Below, one piece after another: positions 27,601-35,772 of a stretch of DNA of 54,418 bases; within the stretch, counting starts at the first letter, position 1, and every line of letters begins with the position of its first letter. The stretch lies in NCBI GenBank assembly GCA_017448985.1, contig JAFSKL010000008.1, positions 1-54,418 of the forward strand. Direction: 5' to 3'. This DNA is from Paludibacteraceae bacterium. GTDB lineage: Bacteria > Bacteroidota > Bacteroidia > Bacteroidales > Paludibacteraceae. Under the pieces are notes generated by a model that was not told the origin of the DNA, did not search any database, and saw only the letters and a program-made list of their open reading frames with translations. Made by a program: the position numbers and the translations under genes.

Positions 27601-27843
27601 ATTGTAACCGCCAAGGATGGTCTGACCGTCGGAGACGGAGAAGGCCTGATTGTACAAACCCTCGGCAATGAAGACCGTGTCACCTGCGGGAACGCCCCAA
27701 ACTGCCGTCTGGATAGTTGCAAACGCATTCTCCCATGATTTACCGTCTTTCGAGTCATCGCCGTCCGGCTTGACATACTTGTTGCTTGCTGACGCGCACA
27801 GAACAGCTGTGCAGAACGTCAAGAATAGTAAAAATCGTTTCAT
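24601..27843 (-). CDS. secreted beta-helix/calcineurin-like phosphoesterase fusion (long form)
   Basis: Large secreted protein, 1080 residues, last gene of its operon. After a signal peptide (MKRFLLFLTFCTAVLCASAS) a right-handed beta-helix spans ~20-395 (repeats such as VIRNCLIEL, ALIENCVIRG, GIVRNCVLYN), ending with the DIGAYEY motif. Then come a Big2 Ig-like domain (~405-490), a purple-acid-phosphatase-type N domain (~560-675) and a metallophosphoesterase domain with SDSH (~685), GDFVE (~720), GNHDD (~760) and GHDHCYE (~893). It ends in the shared tail FIRDGHLYILRNGRIFDATG. It probably hydrolyses a phosphomono- or diester on a polysaccharide bound by the beta-helix (inference). Two paralogues lie directly upstream. 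Confidence 0.88.
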   Translation of the reverse strand: MKRFLLFLTFCTAVLCASASNKYVKPDGDDSKDGKSWENAFATIQTAVWGVPAGDTVFIAEGLYNQAFSVSDGQTILGGYNAATGERDIELYETVLDGTDLGKWIIVKYDAPPATLITIDGLTMQNAEHSSEGGAMFMRGNMIVSNCKFINCHGSNGGAIHVEQGNAAVQAVIRNCLIELCSSTSSGGAIRNKGALIENCVIRGCQGKYGTIRNESGGIVRNCVLYNNSASVSGWPNSGGIYNDGGQVYNCTVCNNWGEQYAGYCSEAGGVYNSVFWGNRAVDGFTEHVNYISSSASGSHNVADDASTSSGKFLTPLLNSDNNVTDGPNFRNPTTFVGAPQDAGQIAAMRNADFSLTDASAALLDKGDVNHAPEQDIDGVIRPKGDGVDIGAYEYDPDAVVIAVTGVSIVQDTLKVIKGQSGTLIALIEPANANNKRLNWTIDDETIATIHNGAVTGLKEDTTIAHVQTQDGGFTASAVVVVLPVPQTKYPDEVLAADELYKIEDYTVPSFIPFLIAKEAARIDSLNPESDLPSIAGKIDEMNTAIANLVGKEEPYNMVANINGNPMTRMAFCWFTNAGVTQGQVQILPMANATAADFEQGTNMITLNAQSATTPALQYAVSTSGIAKAAKLPGNTKFVYESHSALAENLTPGTAYSWRVGNEGHWSEIGHFRTQDNNQGEFSFLYMSDSHIMDAEYVENAKWCATAAAATAPDARFCLFPGDFVETGTAQNSEWEWERWFEESIKPVIMQMPIVPTDGNHDDSPNLNYDYHFNTPTDFAMSVPASYRPQFHGITYSFVYGDVLFLVYSLQDWWRSSSGETSMASTYLSTDVKNWFKEQIALHPNTKYRVTLAHKNIFSGSGHSEDNEIPLFRKFMLPILKECEIDLAIQGHDHCYEVIGPVDWDTWAAVEGAVTDVETVPVNTNTNMTGKKGGTFVTDNGTMYFIGATCGRKRYYPYSREKMEEKYTTDPALLFDGNHHNVPNYFDLFTGMFGQPGAPSFTKFTVKADCLEINSYTADKNGNATLINTMQVKRTKPHSKPNGFDYISADPKEGQKFIRDGHLYILRNGRIFDATGKLVK

Positions 27844-27876
27844 GATGTATTGGATTATTGATTAGTATTGGATTTT

Positions 27877-29703
27877 TTATAGTACCACTTCCTGTCCAAG
27901 GGCATTGAACGTGCGACCGTCTTTGCGGATGAACAGTTGTCCGTCACGGATGAACTTCTCACCCTCCATGATAGCCTTCGGTGTGATCACGCCCTCGCGC
28001 ACGTCCGTAACCGTATGTTCCCTATTGCGCACGATACGCATCGTATTAAGCAGCGATACATTGCCTTCGTCATCATCGGCGGTATAGGAGTTGAACTCCA
28101 GACAGTCCTCTTTGACAGTGATCTTGGTGAAGGTAGGCGCCTCCGGTTGGCCGAACATGCCGGTGAAGAGGTCGAAGTAGTTCTTCACGTTATGGTGCTT
28201 GTTGTCAAACAAGATCGAAAGGTCGTCCGTATAGTCATTCTCCATCCGCTCGCGGCTGTGCGGATAATAGCGTTTGTGACCGCAGGTAGCGCCGATGAAA
28301 TAGAACGTACCGTCGTCTGTGCAATAGGTACCACCCTTATAACCGGTGCGGTTCTTATTGTTGTCAACGGGCACTTCTTCACGGTCTGAGATAGCATCCA
28401 GTATAGGGGTGCAGTCATCAGGATTAACCGGACCAATCACCTCGTACGTATGGTCGTGGCCTTGCAGCGCCACATCGATCTCACACTCTTTCATCGTCGG
28501 CAGCATACAAGCGCGGAACAAAGGCGGCTCTTCGTCCACCGAGTGATCCGATCCAGAGAAGAGATTGAAGTGCGCCAACGATACACGGAACTTCGTATCC
28601 GGATTGTCATGGCACTGGGTGCGGAACCAATAGCTGACATGATCGGTCAGATAAACCGACCACGTTCTGTATTTCTGGTCATACGACTCACGCCAGAAAT
28701 CCTGCATCGAGAAGACGAGGAACAGCACGTCACCATACACGAAACTATAGGTGATACCTTCAAACTGCGGTTTATCAGTAATCGCCATATTAAAATAGTT
28801 ATCCGTATTGAAATGGTAGGTGTAGTTGATGTTCGGGCTGTCGTCGTGGTTGCCGTCCGTCGGTACCATCGGCATCGCCTTGATCACCGGTTCCATACTC
28901 TCTTCAAACCAACGTTCCCACTCCCACTCGGAGTTATTGGCATCACCGTCTTCCACAAAGTCACCCGGAAAGCAGCAGAAACGGGCATCCGGCACTGTCT
29001 TCACTGCTGCCAACGCGCAACGACGCGCCTCATCAATGTACTGACGGTTCATGATATGACTATCACTCATCAGCAGGAATGAGTACTCACCTTGGTTCTC
29101 ATCCTCCGTACGGAAATGCGCGATGTCGCTCCAGTGACCGGCATAACCTACACGCCAGCTGTACGCCGTACCCGGAGTCAGGTCATCTGCCAAAGCCTTG
29201 TGGCTCACGTATTTATACCGTACACTGCCCTTGATACCTGACGCATTGACTGCATATGAACACTTACCGGTATAACGCATCACCTTGGTGGTGGTCGGCG
29301 TAGCAGGGTACGTAAACACACAATCGCAGGTCTCAAAGTCCTCTGCGGTTGCGTTCTCAGCCGGGATCAACTGTACCACGCCATCCGTCACACCTTCGTT
29401 CGTGAACCAGCAGAAACCCATTCGTGTCTTCGGGTCACCATTGATGGTAGCCACCATGTTGTACGGTTGCTCTTTGACTTGCAGAGCCGCTACTTTGTCC
29501 ACCAACGCCTGCAGGTTAGCTTGAGACTGGTTTTTCTTGGCAGCCTCTTTGGCAATTAAAAACTCCGTGTACGACGGAACGGTGTAGTCCGCCGCTTCGT
29601 ACAACGTGTCGGCCATCACTGCGGCCGGGTCCAGATCATTCGTGGCGGCATAGATGCCCATAGACATGAAGCCGACCAGAAACAAGAGATAGATTTTTTT
29701 CAT
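27877..29703 (-). CDS. secreted calcineurin-like phosphoesterase (short form with tail)
   Basis: Secreted enzyme of 608 residues, paralogous to the C-terminal two thirds of its neighbours but lacking the beta-helix. Signal MKKIYLLFLVGFMSMGIYAA; a helical segment; a fibronectin/purple-acid-phosphatase-like N domain (~100-205, ending GHWSDIAHFRT); then the catalytic domain with SDSH (~213), GDFVE, GNHDD (~285) and GHDHTYE (~415). Invariant family phrases such as NYFDLFTGMFGQP are present. It ends with the shared tail FIRDGQLFIRKDGRTFNALG. Its start codon overlaps the stop of the upstream paralogue by one base (TGATG), so the two are translationally coupled. Confidence 0.9.
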   Translation of the reverse strand: MKKIYLLFLVGFMSMGIYAATNDLDPAAVMADTLYEAADYTVPSYTEFLIAKEAAKKNQSQANLQALVDKVAALQVKEQPYNMVATINGDPKTRMGFCWFTNEGVTDGVVQLIPAENATAEDFETCDCVFTYPATPTTTKVMRYTGKCSYAVNASGIKGSVRYKYVSHKALADDLTPGTAYSWRVGYAGHWSDIAHFRTEDENQGEYSFLLMSDSHIMNRQYIDEARRCALAAVKTVPDARFCCFPGDFVEDGDANNSEWEWERWFEESMEPVIKAMPMVPTDGNHDDSPNINYTYHFNTDNYFNMAITDKPQFEGITYSFVYGDVLFLVFSMQDFWRESYDQKYRTWSVYLTDHVSYWFRTQCHDNPDTKFRVSLAHFNLFSGSDHSVDEEPPLFRACMLPTMKECEIDVALQGHDHTYEVIGPVNPDDCTPILDAISDREEVPVDNNKNRTGYKGGTYCTDDGTFYFIGATCGHKRYYPHSRERMENDYTDDLSILFDNKHHNVKNYFDLFTGMFGQPEAPTFTKITVKEDCLEFNSYTADDDEGNVSLLNTMRIVRNREHTVTDVREGVITPKAIMEGEKFIRDGQLFIRKDGRTFNALGQEVVL

Positions 29704-32120
29704 CAGTGTACTATTTTTAGGGTGTTAAACAATTCCGTTTTTCCGTCAGGCAGTACCTTGAACGATTCGAGCAACAGGTGGTCTTTCTTCACCGTCACTC
29801 GTGTGTAACTGGGTGCTCCGGGTTGCCCGAACATACCGGTGAAGAGGTCGAAGTAATTCTCCACTTGGTGTATATGCTTCGAAGCATCCATCTCTTCGCG
29901 TGTAAGCGGAGTGTACCGCTTGGCTCCGCAGGTAGCGCCGATGAAATAGAGCGTGGCGTCCTTCACATTATAGGTACCGTCTTTCTTGCCGGTGATGTTA
30001 CTCAGACCGGTCACAGGTACCGACTGCCGGTCGCTGATGGCCGACAGTACCGGCCGGCGTGTATCCGGATCGACGGGACCTATCACTTCGTAAGTATGGT
30101 CGTGGCCTTGCAGAATAAGGTCCATCTTGCATTCTTTCATCACCGGAAGCAGCGTAGCCCGCAACAACGGTGTCTCTCTGTCACGCTGATGATCAGAACC
30201 CGAGAAGAGGTTCTTATGCACCAGACCAACGCGCCATCGGGCCTCCGGATGCGCTTTCACCTGCCGTTTGAACCAACCGCCCAAGTCACGCTCCAAGTAC
30301 TCGGATGTCAGGTCCTCATAACTGTACTCACCGCGCCAGAAGTCCTGTTCCGAGAAAGCGATGAGGTGCAAGTCACCATAGGTGAAACTATAATTGATAC
30401 CTGCGAACTGAGGCCGCACTTGCGTCTGCAGGTTAAACGATGTGTCGGTATTGAAATGGTAGTCGTAGTTCAAGAGCGGACTGTCGTCATGGTTGCCGTC
30501 GGTCGGCACTAACGGCATCTGCCGCAACACCGGTCGGATGGCCTCTTCGCACCAGCGCTCCCACTCCCACTCACTGTTGTTGTCTGTTCCTGTATCCACA
30601 AAATCGCCCGGGAACACACAGAAACGCGCGCTTTTCTCGTTTTTCGCCACAGCCTCAGCGCACAGACGGGCTGCATCGATATATTCCCTGTTTTGTATAT
30701 GACTATCTGTCATATAAATGAAGCTGAACTCCCCTTGCTCGGCATCGGCAGTACGGAAATGTCCCGGTTCGCTCCAATGGTCCTTGTAACCCACGCGATA
30801 GGTGTACTCCGTACCCGCTTTGAGGTTCTCCGCCAAGGCCTTGTGACTCACATAGCGGAACGCCGTGTTCTTGTCTATTTTCGCCGCCTTGAGGATACCC
30901 GAACTCGATATCGCATAATGGAGCGGTACCGTGGTCGTCGCCGTAGCCGAAACGGTGATCAGGTCTTTCGCTTTGTCGAAATCTCTCGCCGACGCATTGC
31001 GTTTGGGCACGATCTGCACCACGCCCTGCTCCACACCTTCGTTGGTAAACCAGCAGAACGCCATCCGGCTTTTCGGGTCACCGTTGATGGTAGCCACCAG
31101 GCAGTACGGATCTTCCTTCGGCTTCAACGGAGCCTTGCTGTCCAGAAGATGGGCGATGAACGACGGAACGGTATAATCGACTTTCTCGTACAGGATATAG
31201 TCCGACGGTTTGTCTTCTTTTCGAGCCGGAGGCATCGAAGCGATACGATGCGTAGCCGGACCGGTAGTATAGTCGGCCACTAAGATGATAGCCTCTTCGG
31301 CTGCCGTCATCGGCACACCGGCAAAAGTAGCCGGATCACGGAAATGCGGCCCGTCTTCCGCTTCGTTGTCCGTCGAAAGCCACGGTTTCTCAAAGAAATG
31401 GTCCTCAAAGCCCTCGTCGGCACGGCTCGTTCCGGATATACTCTCGTCCGAGACATAGTTACATGGATCGACGAAACCGTACTCATTGCGGTTACCCCAC
31501 ATCGTACAGTCATACACCGAACTCTCCGAATGGATACCTCCGTAGCGTTCGCCGTAGTTATTGGCGATGACGCACCGCCGCAGGACACCGTCGAAGTTGG
31601 CCACGCCGCCGACATCAGGCCAATCGTGACCCGTGGCGGTACAGTTATGAATGATACAGTCTTCGAGCACGGCCCCTAAAGCAGACGCTTCGGGCAGGTC
31701 GCCTTTGATGAGCACGCCGCCACATTGCAGACCGCTACATCCGCGTACCACACAATGCCGCATTTCCACCTTGCCGCGCAGCCAGGCACCGCCGCCGCGT
31801 TCGTCATGCCGCGCGTTCTGCAACGTCAGTCCTTCCACTAAAGTCGGCAGCGCACAGTCCGCGGCACAACTGATGAGACGTTGTCCCAAACCCTGTCCGT
31901 CCAGAATAACGTTCCCTCGTCCGATGAGCGCCACGCCGTCTTTGAGCACCACCGCCTCACAATAGGTGCCGGCCTCGAGGAACAAAGTGTCACCGGCCTG
32001 ACAACGGTCAATAGCCTGCTGCAAGCGCATCGTCCCGTCCGGACGCATACTCCACGCAGCAGCCGACGCATTCAGCGCCAGCGCTGCGAAGAATACTATA
32101 ATAAAAATTCTTTTCGTCAT
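29703..32120 (-). CDS. secreted beta-helix/calcineurin-like phosphoesterase fusion (no tail)
   Basis: Secreted enzyme of 805 residues. Signal MTKRIFIIVFFAALALNASA, then a beta-helix (~25-250; phrases CVVRGCSGLQCGGV, VLEDCIIHNC, VLRRCVIANN), a purple-acid-phosphatase-like N domain (~340-455) and a metallophosphoesterase domain with TDSH (~470), GDFVD, GNHDD (~543) and GHDHTYE (~670). It stops at TLKIVH with no C-terminal tail and no lipobox, unlike its two downstream paralogues. It may therefore stay periplasmic while the tailed versions go elsewhere; this is inference. The three genes probably arose by tandem duplication followed by gain or loss of end modules. Confidence 0.88.
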   Translation of the reverse strand: MTKRIFIIVFFAALALNASAAAWSMRPDGTMRLQQAIDRCQAGDTLFLEAGTYCEAVVLKDGVALIGRGNVILDGQGLGQRLISCAADCALPTLVEGLTLQNARHDERGGGAWLRGKVEMRHCVVRGCSGLQCGGVLIKGDLPEASALGAVLEDCIIHNCTATGHDWPDVGGVANFDGVLRRCVIANNYGERYGGIHSESSVYDCTMWGNRNEYGFVDPCNYVSDESISGTSRADEGFEDHFFEKPWLSTDNEAEDGPHFRDPATFAGVPMTAAEEAIILVADYTTGPATHRIASMPPARKEDKPSDYILYEKVDYTVPSFIAHLLDSKAPLKPKEDPYCLVATINGDPKSRMAFCWFTNEGVEQGVVQIVPKRNASARDFDKAKDLITVSATATTTVPLHYAISSSGILKAAKIDKNTAFRYVSHKALAENLKAGTEYTYRVGYKDHWSEPGHFRTADAEQGEFSFIYMTDSHIQNREYIDAARLCAEAVAKNEKSARFCVFPGDFVDTGTDNNSEWEWERWCEEAIRPVLRQMPLVPTDGNHDDSPLLNYDYHFNTDTSFNLQTQVRPQFAGINYSFTYGDLHLIAFSEQDFWRGEYSYEDLTSEYLERDLGGWFKRQVKAHPEARWRVGLVHKNLFSGSDHQRDRETPLLRATLLPVMKECKMDLILQGHDHTYEVIGPVDPDTRRPVLSAISDRQSVPVTGLSNITGKKDGTYNVKDATLYFIGATCGAKRYTPLTREEMDASKHIHQVENYFDLFTGMFGQPGAPSYTRVTVKKDHLLLESFKVLPDGKTELFNTLKIVH

Positions 32121-32150
32121 CTCGATATCTCGAAATCTCGAAGTCTCGAA
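32120..32150. repeat. CTCGATAT/CTCGAAAT word array
   Basis: Four imperfect 8-mers (CTCGATAT, CTCGAAAT, CTCGAAGT, CTCGAATT) fill the gap between the PfkB gene and the phosphoesterase gene. The same family recurs at 35731-35770, 36958-36980 and 45320-45355. Confidence 0.8.
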
Positions 32151-33095
32151 TTAACTCCACCCAAACCGCTCTCTACCAATCCGCTCCACATCCTCACGGC
32201 AGGTGAACGCAGTGGTACCGCCGGCTGCGGTGGTGTTCACAGCACCAGTCATATTGCCGTACTGCTGACATTTGTCGAGCGGATCGCCTGCTGCAAAACG
32301 GGTCAGGAAACCGGAATTGAAACTGTCACCGGCGCCGATACAATCGACCACATTCTTGTTGAGCAAGGCCTCCTGTTTACGGTCGGGCAGGCCCTTACGA
32401 ACGAGAATACTGCCCTTACTGCCGCACTTGATCACAGCCGCATTGGTGTAAGGACGGATCTTCTCGATTGCCTCGTCCAAAGTCTCGCTGCGGGTCAGGA
32501 ACTTGAGCTCGGTCTCGTTCGGCATAAAGACGCTTACCAACGGCAACACGGCTTTGTAGTCGAGGTCCCATTTCTCCGCGGGATCCCACTGGCTGTCCAG
32601 CGAAGTGGTCACGCCGTTTGCCTTGCAAAGCTCGAGAATCTTCATCAAATCCCGTTTCACACCGCTCTGCATGTAGATCGACGATATATGGATGTGTTTC
32701 GCCTGTTTGAACACTTCGGGATCGATGTCGTCCAGCGACATATAATCCATCGCGCCTTGGTAAGTCAGGTTCGCACGATCCTCGTCGTAACTCATACAGA
32801 TGGTTGCACCGGTCGCGTACTTGTTCTGACGGATGAGGAAGCGTGTATCCACACCTTTCGCTTGCAGACTCGACTCGACCAAATCGCCGAAACTGTCATC
32901 ACCTATCATGCCGCAGAAAGCCACCTTCGCACCCAAGGCCGCAGCGTTAGCCGCAAAAATAGCGGTCGAGCTGCCCAATGTGAGCGTCATCTGTTTGGCA
33001 AACTTCTCTTTGCCGATCTCCGGCTCGCCTTCTATCTGATTCAAAATCAGATCCACATTCAGCTCGCCTAAAGCTATAATATCGAAATTTTTCAT
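32151..33095 (-). CDS. PfkB-family sugar kinase
   Basis: Cytoplasmic ribokinase-like ATP-dependent kinase, 314 residues. The N-terminal region has ALGELNVDLI and TLTLGSSTAIFAANAAALG; the C-terminal signature DCIGAGDSFNSGF (~residue 250) contains the catalytic Asp and anion hole. PfkB enzymes phosphorylate fructose-, tagatose- or ketohexose-type substrates. Between an AgaS-like isomerase and a GatZ-like aldolase subunit, a tagatose-6-phosphate kinase role is the simplest inference. The start MKNFDIIALG was chosen; a longer in-frame start would translate the AAAATTG repeat upstream (MKIENGKLKIE), which is not conserved-looking. Confidence 0.9.
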   Translation of the reverse strand: MKNFDIIALGELNVDLILNQIEGEPEIGKEKFAKQMTLTLGSSTAIFAANAAALGAKVAFCGMIGDDSFGDLVESSLQAKGVDTRFLIRQNKYATGATICMSYDEDRANLTYQGAMDYMSLDDIDPEVFKQAKHIHISSIYMQSGVKRDLMKILELCKANGVTTSLDSQWDPAEKWDLDYKAVLPLVSVFMPNETELKFLTRSETLDEAIEKIRPYTNAAVIKCGSKGSILVRKGLPDRKQEALLNKNVVDCIGAGDSFNSGFLTRFAAGDPLDKCQQYGNMTGAVNTTAAGGTTAFTCREDVERIGRERFGWS

Positions 33096-33100
33096 GGTTC

Positions 33101-33137
33101 TTTCAATTTTCAATTTTCCATTTTCAATTTTCAATTT
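33101..33137. repeat. TTTTCAA (AAAATTG) word array
   Basis: Five imperfect copies of TTTTCAAT/TTTTCCAT separate the esterase and kinase genes and reach the esterase stop codon. Same word as at 634-664 and as the in-gene copies in the aminopeptidase. Confidence 0.8.
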
Positions 33138-34482
33138 ACTGGAATTTCTTCCAGAAGTTTCCGATCATACTCCACCAGTTCTTCGGATAGTCGTGGGTCA
33201 TGTTCGGGTAGAAATGATATTCCTTATCCGGATTGTCGATCAGGTTGTACGGCGCTATGTTCGTGTGAGGCGGACAAGTACCGTCCAACAGACCGCTGGT
33301 GGCCAACACCGCACAATGGATGCGCGTCGCCAGGTTCTTCGTGTCGAAATAGGACAGGAAAGCATACATCTGTTCGTCGGTCAGTCCGGCTTTCTTGGCT
33401 GCCGATTTGGCAGTGGAAGCAGGCCAGTCCACGATCTTGAAGTAGTCGGGAAAATCGCCTAAGAACGCCACATTCGGAGCAATCGCCGTGAACGGATAAT
33501 TGCTCAGCGCCGCAGCCGCATAACAGAGTGCACCGCCCTGACTCGAGCCTTCGGCAAACAGATGACTCATGTCGCTCGTCGCTCGACTGCCCATGAAATC
33601 GACTGCCCGTACCACATCCATGAACGCACCGCGGTAGTAATAACTGTCCTTGTCGCCGAAATGCCACGCAAACCAGTCTCCGTAGATATTCTCCGTCGCC
33701 TCATCCACACCGGGATTGATGCCGGCCGGACGATTGTTGAGGTACTGCCCGCGATGCGACAGGTAGAACTCCGCATACTTGGAACTGCCGCCGGACGGAC
33801 ACTCACATTTGGCCTTGGTGCCTTGCGTGTCATAGCCGTAGAAGTGCATGATCACCGGATGCCTCTCGCCATCGGTCGGTTCGCAGTAATAGCCGCGGAT
33901 CTTCACCGGCTCGCCTGTCAGACCGTCCGGAACAGAGTTCAGCTCCACGAGATACACCTTGCGGTACGACGAACTCTTGTCAGGAATCTCCGTCAGTTTG
34001 GCATTCATGTCGATGCCTGCCAGCTGCGCTTTCGCCGACTCCCAGAAATCCGTGAAGTCAGGCTGCATATCCGGCGCAGAGACGATGTCGAACGGGTCGA
34101 TACCAAACACCATGTTTCGCGCCGTCTTACCGTTAACAAAACACATCGCGCGATAGAAACCCGGCTCCAAATTCTCCGGCGTCGTCACGGCATAGTTGCG
34201 GCTGGTGTCGCCTGCCAATTCCACGGTATCTGTCAGTTCCATCACCAGTTGTTTGGTGTCGGTCGTGAGACGGATTTTGATAGCCATCTGAGCAGGCTCC
34301 ACCTCGGCGTTCGTCAGCGTGATGTTGAAATACGGCCTGAGGTGCCAGATCATGTCTTCCGGCTCCACTACCGTCGTGTCGTGCGGATTTACCGGCGGAT
34401 CGACGACGGGTTTGGGCTCACAACCGCAAGCCCAAAGCATCGCCGCCAAACCGATGAGCAGTATTGAATACTTGGTTCTCAT
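33136..34482 (-). CDS. acetyl xylan esterase (AXE1/CE7-like) lipoprotein
   Basis: Predicted secreted alpha/beta-hydrolase esterase, 448 residues, lipoprotein signal MRTKYSILLIGLAAMLWACGC. An N-terminal Ig-like region (~40-140) precedes the hydrolase fold: DFWESAKAQL, RGYYCEPTDGERHPVIMHFYGY, the nucleophile Ser in EGSSQGGAL (~residue 314), an acidic residue in GLLDGTCPP and His in NMTHDYPKNWW. The family removes acetyl groups from sugars. Its start ATGA overlaps the stop of the aldolase gene. Placing a surface deacetylase among cytoplasmic sugar-phosphate genes suggests that the operon handles an acetylated glycan from outside to inside (inference). Confidence 0.88.
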   Translation of the reverse strand: MRTKYSILLIGLAAMLWACGCEPKPVVDPPVNPHDTTVVEPEDMIWHLRPYFNITLTNAEVEPAQMAIKIRLTTDTKQLVMELTDTVELAGDTSRNYAVTTPENLEPGFYRAMCFVNGKTARNMVFGIDPFDIVSAPDMQPDFTDFWESAKAQLAGIDMNAKLTEIPDKSSSYRKVYLVELNSVPDGLTGEPVKIRGYYCEPTDGERHPVIMHFYGYDTQGTKAKCECPSGGSSKYAEFYLSHRGQYLNNRPAGINPGVDEATENIYGDWFAWHFGDKDSYYYRGAFMDVVRAVDFMGSRATSDMSHLFAEGSSQGGALCYAAAALSNYPFTAIAPNVAFLGDFPDYFKIVDWPASTAKSAAKKAGLTDEQMYAFLSYFDTKNLATRIHCAVLATSGLLDGTCPPHTNIAPYNLIDNPDKEYHFYPNMTHDYPKNWWSMIGNFWKKFQ

Positions 34483-35708
34483 TTGAGATAGTCGTTCAGG
34501 TTCACGATGTTGAACGCGTTGTAGTACTTGTCCATGTTGTGCTCAATGCGCATCAGTACCACTTCCTCAGCATGGATGCCGAGACGCTCCAAGTTGTCAT
34601 ACAGCATCTGACGGGCCACGAGCGCCTCCGGTTTCTGCCAGATGTAACGGCAGCCGGTCTTCACGAGCCACAACTGACGCTCCTTTGTGCACTCGCTCAG
34701 GTCCTTGCCCACCTCGTCGCCGCGGAGCCATTTCTTCCAGCGGTTGGAGTCGTAAACGCATTGCCAGAGCACTTGCGTCATGTTGCTCAGCTGAGCTATC
34801 TTGCCTTCGGCGTGGAGTTTCTTCTCCTCTTCCTCGAGCTCAGCGAGAGCGTCGTACTCGTTCATCGTGAACTCCGGACCTACATTTGCAGCGCCCATAC
34901 CTGCCTTCGGATAGTCCTCCGGATTCTCCACATCGTCGCTGTAGTGACCCTTGATGTAACTGCCGTAAGGACGCACTTTCGCCGTCAGCTCACGGGCTAC
35001 CTTCGGATCGAAGAACGTGGTGTGCAGGTCGGTTCCTACCTTACCTACGATGAAGCAAGGCCAGATATCGTCCAGACCTACCTCGTGCAAGCCTTTCTTC
35101 AGGCCCTCGAGGAAAGTATCGAACGTCTTCTCGTCTGCCAAACCGCCGTGAACCTCTTCCGTTCCTACTTCGTAGGAGATAGGAGCAATGTTATGCGCTT
35201 TGCGGAAGTCCTCAGCATGTTTGATCAGCTCTACGGTGCGTTTCACTACCACATGAATATCGATGATCTCGCCCTTCGGCAGGAAGATATCGACCGTCGG
35301 ATCTACATGAATCAGGTCATAACCGGCCAGGATAGCGGCCTCATAACTCTTCTTCACGCCGTTCATGGCACGCTCGGTGTCCCAGCGCTCTACGCTCTGC
35401 ACATCCTTCAGCCACGGGCCTCCGTGATCGATGGCTACTACGTACGGACCGGTGTAGTGAACAGCAGCAGCTTCACGGGCGAGAATCTTCGTGAAGACCT
35501 CTTGCGTCATGCCGGTGTAACCGCCGTCACAATCGACCTGGTTCAGCGTCGTCGCAAAGTAGATCGGCGAGTTGTTACGCTTCGCTGCGCGGAACGATGC
35601 TTTGATTACAGACAAGGAGTTCGGGCAAGCTGCAAACAGCGTCATAGGAACTCCGGTAGCTTTTTTTCTTTCCTCCATCACGCGGAGGATGTTTTCAGTT
35701 TTTGCCAT
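34479..35708 (-). CDS. GatZ/KbaZ-type tagatose-bisphosphate aldolase subunit
   Basis: Cytoplasmic TIM-barrel protein of 409 residues resembling the GatZ/KbaZ family (class II D-tagatose-1,6-bisphosphate aldolase, 'non-catalytic' subunit). Recognisable features are the N-terminal IYFATTLNQVDCDGGYTGMT, VVAIDHGGPW, DLIHVDPTVD and SYEVGTEEVHGGLAD. In E. coli such proteins stabilise GatY/KbaY, which does catalysis; no GatY partner is present here, so either it is encoded elsewhere or this protein acts alone. Neighbours AgaS and PfkB complete a galactosamine/tagatose-type route. Four-nt overlap (ATGA) with the esterase gene. Assignment to the family is firm; the reaction is inferred. Confidence 0.88.
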   Translation of the reverse strand: MAKTENILRVMEERKKATGVPMTLFAACPNSLSVIKASFRAAKRNNSPIYFATTLNQVDCDGGYTGMTQEVFTKILAREAAAVHYTGPYVVAIDHGGPWLKDVQSVERWDTERAMNGVKKSYEAAILAGYDLIHVDPTVDIFLPKGEIIDIHVVVKRTVELIKHAEDFRKAHNIAPISYEVGTEEVHGGLADEKTFDTFLEGLKKGLHEVGLDDIWPCFIVGKVGTDLHTTFFDPKVARELTAKVRPYGSYIKGHYSDDVENPEDYPKAGMGAANVGPEFTMNEYDALAELEEEEKKLHAEGKIAQLSNMTQVLWQCVYDSNRWKKWLRGDEVGKDLSECTKERQLWLVKTGCRYIWQKPEALVARQMLYDNLERLGIHAEEVVLMRIEHNMDKYYNAFNIVNLNDYLK

Positions 35709-35730
35709 ATTCTTTGAGTTTTAATTGTTT

Positions 35731-35770
35731 TTCGATATTTCGACATCTCGAGATCTCGAGGTCTCGAAGG
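35731..35770. repeat. TCGAGATC word array
   Basis: Imperfect 8-9-mers (TCGATATT, TCGACATC, TCGAGATC, TCGAGGTC, TCGAAGGA) fill the gap between the SIS and aldolase genes. TCGAGATCTCGA inside it is palindromic, so a hairpin is possible in the operon mRNA. Confidence 0.8.
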
Positions 35771-35772
35771 AT

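Noticed and set aside
24601..32120. Frameshifted or split single phosphoesterase gene
   Set aside because: Each of the three genes has its own start, signal peptide and full set of catalytic motifs; they are paralogues, not fragments.
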